Below, piece after piece: positions 41,256-46,430 of a DNA stretch of 46,430 bases. The position numbers and the translations under genes are program-made. How positions within the stretch are numbered: the first letter of the stretch is position 1; each line of letters opens with the position of its first letter. Location: contig JBEGQI010000324.1 in NCBI GenBank assembly GCA_041181065.1, forward strand, positions 1 to 46,430, read 5' to 3'. The DNA comes from DSYF01 sp041181065 (GTDB lineage Bacteria; Verrucomicrobiota; Verrucomicrobiia; Limisphaerales; DSYF01). A model generated the notes under the pieces. That model searched no databases, was not told the DNA's origin, and was given only the letters and a program-made list of their open reading frames with translations.

Positions 41256-41909
41256 TCAGATGAGTTCGGGCTGCTTGGCTTTCAGCGGCGCGAAGCTGCG
41301 GCGGTGGATGGGGCAGGGGCCATGCTTCTGGATCGCAGCGAGGTGTTGCGGCGTGCCGTAACCTTTGTGGATCGCAAAGCCATACTCTGGCCACTGCTGA
41401 TCCCATTCAGCAGCCATGCGGTCGCGTGTGACTTTCGCCAGCACGCTGGCTGCCGCGATGGAATAGCTGCGCGCGTCGCCTTTCACGATGGCAGTTTGCG
41501 GGAAGCGGAGTGTCTTCACCGGGTTGCCATCGACGAGGGCGTGTTCCGGCGGCGGGCTGAGTTGCGCGAGCGCTTCGTTCATCGCCCGATGCGTGGCTTG
41601 CAGGATGTTGATGCGGTCAATCGTCGGGGCATCCACGGCCGCGATGGCGAACTGAATCTCCGGCAACCGAGTCAGCACGGCAAAGAATTCCTCGCGACGC
41701 GTTTCGGTGAGTTGCTTGGAATCATTGAGGCCGCGCAATGCGGCGGGGATATCCGAAGCCAGCCACCCCGGCGGTAGCACTACGGCAGCAGCGACGACGG
41801 GCCCCGCCAGCGGGCCCCGCCCGGCTTCATCCACGCCAGCTATGCGCGTCAAGCCTTGCGCCCAAAGGGCGGCTTCGAACTCGAATCGATTGGTTGCGGC
41901 GGGTGCCAT
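41256..41909 (-). CDS. rnhB: Ribonuclease HII
   Basis: Removes misincorporated ribonucleotides and RNA from RNA-DNA hybrids. I start at the ATG at 41909 (217 residues, the usual size); a frame from 41987 adds 26 residues that do not fit the family. The conserved GVDEAGRGPLAGPVVAAAV motif contains catalytic D27 and E28, followed by LNDSKQLTETRREEF, DGNPVKTL, KGDARSYSIAAASVLAKVTRDR and YGFAIHKGYGTPQHLAAI. The 225 bases between this start and gspE are AT-rich in the middle (A and T runs near 42019-42055) and hold no credible gene; they should carry divergent promoters. Confidence 0.95.
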   Translation of the reverse strand: MAPAATNRFEFEAALWAQGLTRIAGVDEAGRGPLAGPVVAAAVVLPPGWLASDIPAALRGLNDSKQLTETRREEFFAVLTRLPEIQFAIAAVDAPTIDRINILQATHRAMNEALAQLSPPPEHALVDGNPVKTLRFPQTAIVKGDARSYSIAAASVLAKVTRDRMAAEWDQQWPEYGFAIHKGYGTPQHLAAIQKHGPCPIHRRSFAPLKAKQPELI

Positions 41910-42134
41910 GGCGGCAAGAGCATTGCGTTGGCAGCGGAATTGCAAAGAAAAAAGTCGCAGAACCCGAGCCGGGGGCCATTGCCCCATGAACCTCAGAAAC
42001 AGTGGCCGCTGGAGATTACAAAAAATTTACAAAAAAGTATTTTGCAACTTTTTGGCGATGGCGTTGTCTATCTTTCGAAGCGCGTGTCTGTTTGAAATAG
42101 GTTTGGCCACGAGCTTTATGTTGCATAAGGTTCC

Positions 42135-43718
42135 GTGTCGCCAGTTTTGCCGGTTAAACCCAGACCCATTGGCATGAGCGTTTCGGGAACAGACATCGGG
42201 GGAGAGCCCGCTCCAACCACCTCAGGTGCGTCGCTTGTCGCATCGCCTGAAGCCATTCGCGCCATCCCCGCCGAATTTGCCAAGCGCCACCGGCTTTTGC
42301 CCCTGAAGATCACCGGCGGCACGCTGCACATCCTTTCCGCTAAGCCCGGCAATCCACAGGTCATCGACGATATCCGTTTGCTGACGGGGTTGGAGGTCGA
42401 GGAAGCAGCGGCACCGGAAGCGGAGATCGCGGAGAAGATCGCGGCGCATTACCAGATCTCGGTCGAGAAGATGATCGAGAACCTCAGTCCGGCGGTGGGC
42501 ACCAACGGTGAGGCCAAGACGTTGCACGACATCGAGGTCATGGCGAACGAGCCGACGGTCGTGAATCTGGTCAACGTCATCATCTCGACGGCCATCCGCG
42601 AACGGGCGAGCGACATCCACTTTGTCCCGTTCGAGAATTTTCTTCAGTTGCGTTATCGCGTTGATGGTCTGTTACAGGAGAAACAGCCGCCGCCCAAGAA
42701 TCTTCACGCGGCCATCGTTTCGCGCATCAAGATCATGGCGGACATGAATATCGCGGAGCGTTACATGCCGCAGGATGGTCACATCCAGATCCATCATCGT
42801 GGCAATCGAGTCGATATCCGCGTAGGCACGATGCCGACGATCTATGGCGAAAGTCTCGTCATGCGCCTTTTGGAAAAGGGCGCGAAGGTGCCTACGGCGC
42901 AGGAACTCGGCCTCGACGCGGCTCGCTCGAAGTCCCTTTCGCGGTTGGTCGAGAAGCCGCACGGACTTTTCCTCACCACCGGCCCGACTGGCAGCGGCAA
43001 GACCACGACGCTTTATTCACTGCTTCAAAGCATCTACACGCCGGAGTTGAAGATCATCACGATCGAGGATCCGGTGGAATACGAATTGCCCGGCGTCGCG
43101 CAGATTCCGGTGCGGGCGAGCCGCAATTTTACGTTCGCCTCGGGGCTCCGCGCGATCCTGCGTCAGGACCCGGATGTGGTGATGGTCGGTGAGATCCGCG
43201 ACTCGGAAACGGCGGACATCGCCATTCGCGCGGCGCTGACGGGACATCAAGTCTTCAGCACGTTGCACACGAATGATGCCACCGGCGCGGTGACGCGCTT
43301 GATCGACATGGGCGTTGAAGCATTCCTGATTTCGTCTGCGCTTGAAGGCGTCCTCGCACAACGGCTCGTGCGCCGCATCTGCCCGAATTGCCGTGCGCCG
43401 CATCAAGTGCCGGTTGGTGTGCGCGAACAGATCGAGACCATCAGTGGTCGCAAGATCGAAGGCGAGTTCTTCCACGGTGCGGGTTGTGACGAGTGTCGCG
43501 GCACCGGTTATCGCGGACGTATCGGGATCTTTGAATTGTTGTCCGTCACCTCCGAACTGCGGGAGCTGATCCTCCAAAAGCGGTCCAACGCCGAGTTGAA
43601 AGCCACGGCGCAGAAGACCATGCTGACGATGCATCAGGATGCCCTGCTCAAGGCGGCGGCGGGCGTGACGACCCTCGAAGAGATCCTCCGCGTTTCCTCC
43701 GGCGACTTGCTCGAATGA
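42135..43718 (+). CDS. gspE: Type II secretion / pilus assembly ATPase GspE (PulE)
   Basis: Hexameric ATPase that powers pseudopilus assembly from the cytoplasm. The GTG at 42135 gives 527 residues with an AAGG upstream; an ATG at 42174 is a plausible alternative. Domains are an N-terminal T2SSE_N domain (about residues 20-150), a Walker A GPTGSGKTTTLYSL with K289, the Asp/His region ITIEDPVEYELPGVAQI, and Walker B/arginine motifs LRQDPDVVMVGEIRDSETADIAIRAALTGHQVFSTLHTNDA. Zinc ligands C416, C419, C451 and C454 (CPNC and GCDEC) follow. First gene of the gsp operon, overlapping gspF by 4 bases. Confidence 0.95.
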   Translation: MSPVLPVKPRPIGMSVSGTDIGGEPAPTTSGASLVASPEAIRAIPAEFAKRHRLLPLKITGGTLHILSAKPGNPQVIDDIRLLTGLEVEEAAAPEAEIAEKIAAHYQISVEKMIENLSPAVGTNGEAKTLHDIEVMANEPTVVNLVNVIISTAIRERASDIHFVPFENFLQLRYRVDGLLQEKQPPPKNLHAAIVSRIKIMADMNIAERYMPQDGHIQIHHRGNRVDIRVGTMPTIYGESLVMRLLEKGAKVPTAQELGLDAARSKSLSRLVEKPHGLFLTTGPTGSGKTTTLYSLLQSIYTPELKIITIEDPVEYELPGVAQIPVRASRNFTFASGLRAILRQDPDVVMVGEIRDSETADIAIRAALTGHQVFSTLHTNDATGAVTRLIDMGVEAFLISSALEGVLAQRLVRRICPNCRAPHQVPVGVREQIETISGRKIEGEFFHGAGCDECRGTGYRGRIGIFELLSVTSELRELILQKRSNAELKATAQKTMLTMHQDALLKAAAGVTTLEEILRVSSGDLLE

Positions 43719-44950
43719 ACTCCTTCCGCTATCAGGCATTGTCGGAGGCTGGCGCTGCCGTCACGGGCACCATTGAAGCCGAGGACCGCAAGGCGGCGTT
43801 GCGCTTGCTCGGGCAGCGAGGCTTGTTTCCCTCCAGCCTGGAGATCTGTTCCAGTTCGGATGCCAAAGCAGACGCAACGGGTGCGGGCGCGGCGGCGGGT
43901 TTCAGTTTCGGCAAGCGCATCGGTCGCAAACAGGTCACAGCGTTGACGCGCGAGATGAGTGCGTTGCTCGCGGCGGCGATTCCGATCCCGCAGGCGCTCG
44001 AAAGCCTCGGCGAAGAAGAAGAGAATCCGGCGTTGCGGGCGGTGTTGTTGCAGATCTCCGAGGCGGTGCGCAAAGGGGAATCCTTCTCGGCGGCGCTCGC
44101 GCAACATCCGCAATTGTTCAGCACGCTTTACGTCAGCATGGTCCGCGTGGGCGAGGAGGCGGGTGTGTTGCCCAAGGTGATGAATGATCTGGCCGATCTG
44201 CTGGAGCACGAGGATGAAGTGCGCAGCGAAGTGGTGGCGGCGGTTTCATATCCCTTGTTCGTGCTCGTCTTCGGCATTCTCACGGTCACGGTCTTGCTGA
44301 CGGTCGTGTTGCCGCGGTTGTTCGGGATGTTGCAGGAAATGCTGACGGTGTTGCCGCTCCCGACATTGATCCTGCTCAAGGTCAGCAGCGCCATCCACCA
44401 GTATTGGTTCCTGATGTTGATTTCGGTCGTGGGCCTCGTCGGCGGCATCACGTGGTTTGTGCGGACTCCGAATGGCGCGGCGATCTGGGACGGGTTCAAG
44501 CTCCGCATCCCGCTCATCGGTCCGGTGTTCATGTCCTCGGCTTTGGGCCGGTTTGCGCGGACGCTGGGCACGTTGGTGAAGAGTGGCGTTTCGCTGCTGC
44601 CGGCGCTCAAGATCGTCGAGCACACGATCGGCAACATCGTCTTGTCCGCGCAGATCGCGCGGGTGGCGGAAGAGACGCGCGGCGGTGATTCGCTGGCGGC
44701 TCCGCTGCGCAAGCTGGGGATTTTTCCGAAGACGGTCGTGCAGATGATCGCCGTCGGCGAGGAGAGCGGTAAACTCGATGAGATGTTGCTCAAGGTGGCA
44801 GACATCGAGGAACGCCACATGCGCGCACGCACGAAGACGTTGATCTCCCTGCTGGCGCCGGTGCTTATCCTGGTAGTAGGTGCATTGGTCGGCTTTATGG
44901 TCATCGCTCTCTTGCTGCCCATCTTCAAGATGAGCCGGGCCATCCATTGA
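43715..44950 (+). CDS. gspF: Type II secretion inner-membrane platform protein GspF (PulF)
   Basis: Polytopic membrane protein that couples the ATPase to pseudopilin assembly. The 411-residue protein shows the typical duplicated fold: an N-terminal domain beginning FRYQALSEAGAAVTGTIEAED, the motif FTREMSALLAAAIPIPQALESL-type (ALTREMSALLAAAIPIPQAL), ISEAVRKGESFSAALAQHP and VRVGEEAGVLPKVM. The second copy has FARTLGTLVKSGVSLLPALKIVE and MIAVGEESGKLDEMLLKVADI. Three membrane helices are seen (about residues 175-200, 225-245 and 375-405). Confidence 0.95.
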   Translation: MNSFRYQALSEAGAAVTGTIEAEDRKAALRLLGQRGLFPSSLEICSSSDAKADATGAGAAAGFSFGKRIGRKQVTALTREMSALLAAAIPIPQALESLGEEEENPALRAVLLQISEAVRKGESFSAALAQHPQLFSTLYVSMVRVGEEAGVLPKVMNDLADLLEHEDEVRSEVVAAVSYPLFVLVFGILTVTVLLTVVLPRLFGMLQEMLTVLPLPTLILLKVSSAIHQYWFLMLISVVGLVGGITWFVRTPNGAAIWDGFKLRIPLIGPVFMSSALGRFARTLGTLVKSGVSLLPALKIVEHTIGNIVLSAQIARVAEETRGGDSLAAPLRKLGIFPKTVVQMIAVGEESGKLDEMLLKVADIEERHMRARTKTLISLLAPVLILVVGALVGFMVIALLLPIFKMSRAIH

Positions 44951-44991
44951 TTTTCCAACCCAGAACCAATCCAAAGAATCACAACCCATTT

Positions 44992-45426
44992 ATGACAATC
45001 CAGCAGCCCCAGAGAAATAGCCGTGGTTTCACCCTCATCGAAATCATGGTCGTGGTCATCATCCTCGGCATCTTGGCGGCCACGATCATCCCGCAGTTCG
45101 TCGGGACGACCAACGACGCCAAGATCAGTGCAGCCAAAGCGCAGATCTCCGAACTGGAATCGGCGCTTGAGCGGCTTTACGTCAACATGGACCGCTATCC
45201 CACACCTGACGAAGGACTCAAGATCCTCGTCGATGCGCCTGCGGGGGACGACGCGGCGAAATGGCGCGGGCCTTACATCAAGCAGCTGCGCAAGGATCCT
45301 TGGGGCAATGACTATCAGTATCGCGCGCCCGGAACGCACCACACTTCGAGCTTCGACATCTGGTCGCGCGGCTCCGACGGGGCGGACGGTGGCGAAAAGG
45401 AAGCCGCAGACATCGGCAACTGGTGA
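44992..45426 (+). CDS. gspG: Type II secretion major pseudopilin GspG
   Basis: Builds the pseudopilus. The ATG at 44992 gives 144 residues; the longer frame from a TTG at 44947 is rejected because the prepilin leader is short. The prepilin peptidase site is RG|FTLIE with cleavage after G12 and E at position +5. A 22-residue hydrophobic helix follows (MVVVIILGILAATIIPQFVG). The C-terminal domain has the calcium-loop type DPWGNDYQYRAPG and DIWSRGSDGADGGE, as in GspG of Klebsiella and Vibrio type. Overlaps the next start by 4 bases. Confidence 0.96.
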   Translation: MTIQQPQRNSRGFTLIEIMVVVIILGILAATIIPQFVGTTNDAKISAAKAQISELESALERLYVNMDRYPTPDEGLKILVDAPAGDDAAKWRGPYIKQLRKDPWGNDYQYRAPGTHHTSSFDIWSRGSDGADGGEKEAADIGNW

Positions 45427-45974
45427 AACCCGTCGCCTCCAGACAACGCGCCTCGCGCGCGTTCACGCTCGTCGAGTTGATGGTGGTGCTCGTCATCATC
45501 GGCATCATGACGGCGATGATCATCCCGGAGATGCGCGGCACGTATGAAGACGCCGTGCTTCGTTCTTCCAGCCGTGAACTGGTGAGCGCCTTCGAACTCG
45601 CCTCCAGCCGCGCGGTGAGTTTGAACCAGCTGCATCGTCTGCGATTGGATCCGACCACGGGCCAATATGCGATCGAGCGGCGCGTCCGGGCGGGCGCTGA
45701 CGTTGAGTTCGTCCCGCTCAAGGAAGTTTCGGGCGGCACCGGCACTTTGGATAAGCGCATCGCGGTGGAGGTCCGTTTTCCGGACGAGGCCATGGGTGAA
45801 GAGGGCGCCGCGCCGGGACCGTTGCCGGAGGAGCCCGATGTCATTTCCTTCTACGCTGACGGCACGGCGGATGCCGCGTTCGTGACGCTGCAGGACCGCG
45901 AAGGCGTGCGCCTTGGATTGAAGCTCAACCCGATCACCGCTCGCGTGCAGGTCGTTGAACTGGGTCGCAAATGA
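45423..45974 (+). CDS. gspH: Type II secretion minor pseudopilin GspH-like
   Basis: The GTG start overlaps the gspG stop and gives 183 residues. The prepilin motif is ASRA|FTLVELMVVLVIIGIMTAMI; the -1 residue is alanine instead of glycine and E is at +5, so processing should be possible but slightly off consensus. The C-terminal domain is polar with an AVSLNQLHRLRLDPTTGQYAIE segment, which fits GspH minor pseudopilins. Assignment is by motif and gene order. Confidence 0.85.
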   Translation: MKPVASRQRASRAFTLVELMVVLVIIGIMTAMIIPEMRGTYEDAVLRSSSRELVSAFELASSRAVSLNQLHRLRLDPTTGQYAIERRVRAGADVEFVPLKEVSGGTGTLDKRIAVEVRFPDEAMGEEGAAPGPLPEEPDVISFYADGTADAAFVTLQDREGVRLGLKLNPITARVQVVELGRK

Positions 45975-46429
45975 ACTTGCACCACCACCATTCAAATTCT
46001 GTTGGGCGAAGCCTGTCAGGCTTTTCGCTCATCGAGGTGATGGTAGCCATCCTGATCCTTGGCGTTGCGCTTGCGGTGCTCGCGCATGGCATCACGACGG
46101 CGCTGGCTTCGAGCAAGGATTCCGAGTTGCAGACGACGGCGATGCTGTTCGCGCAGGGCAAGATCGAGGAGTTGCGGGCGACCTTCTTCACCGATGGCGA
46201 GGATGAAGGTGATTGCGGCACGGGCTTGGAACTCTACCAGTGGAAGCAGACCATCAAGGCCACGGACATTCCTGGCCTGCATGACGTGGAGGTGGCCATC
46301 GATCACGCGCGCACCGGGCAAAGGATTTGCGAGTTGCGCACGATGTTGTTCGATGCGCCGGTCAGCGCGGACGACGAAGAGAAGGATTCCAAGTCGAAGA
46401 AGAAGGAGAAGGGAGGCGCGAAGAAATGA
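45971..46429 (+). CDS. gspI: Type II secretion minor pseudopilin GspI-like
   Basis: The 152-residue protein starts with ATGA overlap to gspH. The leader is long and contains four consecutive histidines (MNLHHHHSNS), then SLSG|FSLIEVMVAILILGVALAVLAHGI, with cleavage after G17 and E at +5. The C-terminus is extremely charged (DDEEKDSKSKKKEKGGAKK), which is unusual for a minor pseudopilin. Order after GspH and before a new start codon fits GspI. Confidence 0.8.
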   Translation: MNLHHHHSNSVGRSLSGFSLIEVMVAILILGVALAVLAHGITTALASSKDSELQTTAMLFAQGKIEELRATFFTDGEDEGDCGTGLELYQWKQTIKATDIPGLHDVEVAIDHARTGQRICELRTMLFDAPVSADDEEKDSKSKKKEKGGAKK

Positions 46430-46430
46430 A
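46426..46430 (+). CDS. Start of the next gene, cut by the window edge (probably gspJ)
   Basis: An ATG at 46426 overlaps the gspI stop in the same ATGA style used by the previous pairs, and a GGGAGG ribosome site lies at 46411-46416. Only the first codon and two further bases are visible. The gene order suggests gspJ, but no protein sequence is present to confirm it. Confidence 0.5.

Overview
The window looks like chromosome of a GC-rich member of the Verrucomicrobiota, probably a Pedosphaera/Limisphaera-type lineage. This is inferred from three things: intergenic palindromic repeat families that I associate with this phylum, proteins of a Planctomycetes/Verrucomicrobia style (for example the 8301-9728 product), and the gene content. 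No 16S rRNA, tRNA, phage, IS or CRISPR was seen. Genes are packed tightly and no gap between genes exceeds about 235 bases.

Layout. 8-8294: a lipoprotein and a YcxB-like membrane protein (minus), then a topoisomerase III-type enzyme with extra C-terminal zinc repeats, a tandem pair of paralogous lipoproteins and an MFS exporter (plus). 8301-14151 (minus): a membrane-anchored protein with a pseudopilin-like C-terminus, an RluE-type pseudouridine synthase, a TonB-dependent receptor, an amidohydrolase/deaminase and a ribosome hibernation factor. 14246-30404 is the centrepiece, a 16-kb hydrogen-metabolism island. hypFCDE (minus) diverges from hypAB (plus). These are followed by a complete membrane-bound uptake [NiFe] hydrogenase operon hyaABCD (plus, group 1d-like with the six-cysteine O2-tolerance signature). 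A complete NAD-linked bidirectional hydrogenase operon hoxEFUYHW (minus) converges on it. 30638-35429: murJ, then rpmH-rnpA-yidD-yidC-khpB. 35504-42134: a MoeB-rhodanese fusion, a secreted unknown, a class V aminotransferase, an MnmC-like methyltransferase, a tRNA-dihydrouridine synthase, a YraN nuclease and RNase HII. 42135 to the end: a type II secretion operon gspE-F-G-H-I running off the window.

How it fits together. HypA/HypB insert nickel, and HypF/HypE/HypC/HypD make and deliver the Fe(CN)2CO group. HyaD and HoxW then clip the C-termini of HyaB (after H558) and HoxH (after H453). The predicted result is one enzyme that feeds H2 electrons to membrane quinones through cytochrome b (HyaC) and one that exchanges electrons with NAD(H) in the cytoplasm. 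Short inverted repeats sharing GACA/TGTC half-sites lie upstream of both structural operons, and TTGGCCAA palindromes lie between hypF and hypA; both could be regulator sites (inference).

Points worth a second look are the extra cysteine in the HyaA proximal-cluster region, the 73-codon ORF that exactly fills the hypA-hypB gap, the four-palindrome repeat module inside the hox operon, the other palindromic repeats that abut stop codons, the tandem lipoprotein pair, and the pseudopilin-like tail on the 8301-9728 protein. All functional calls come from reading motifs by eye; no database search was run.
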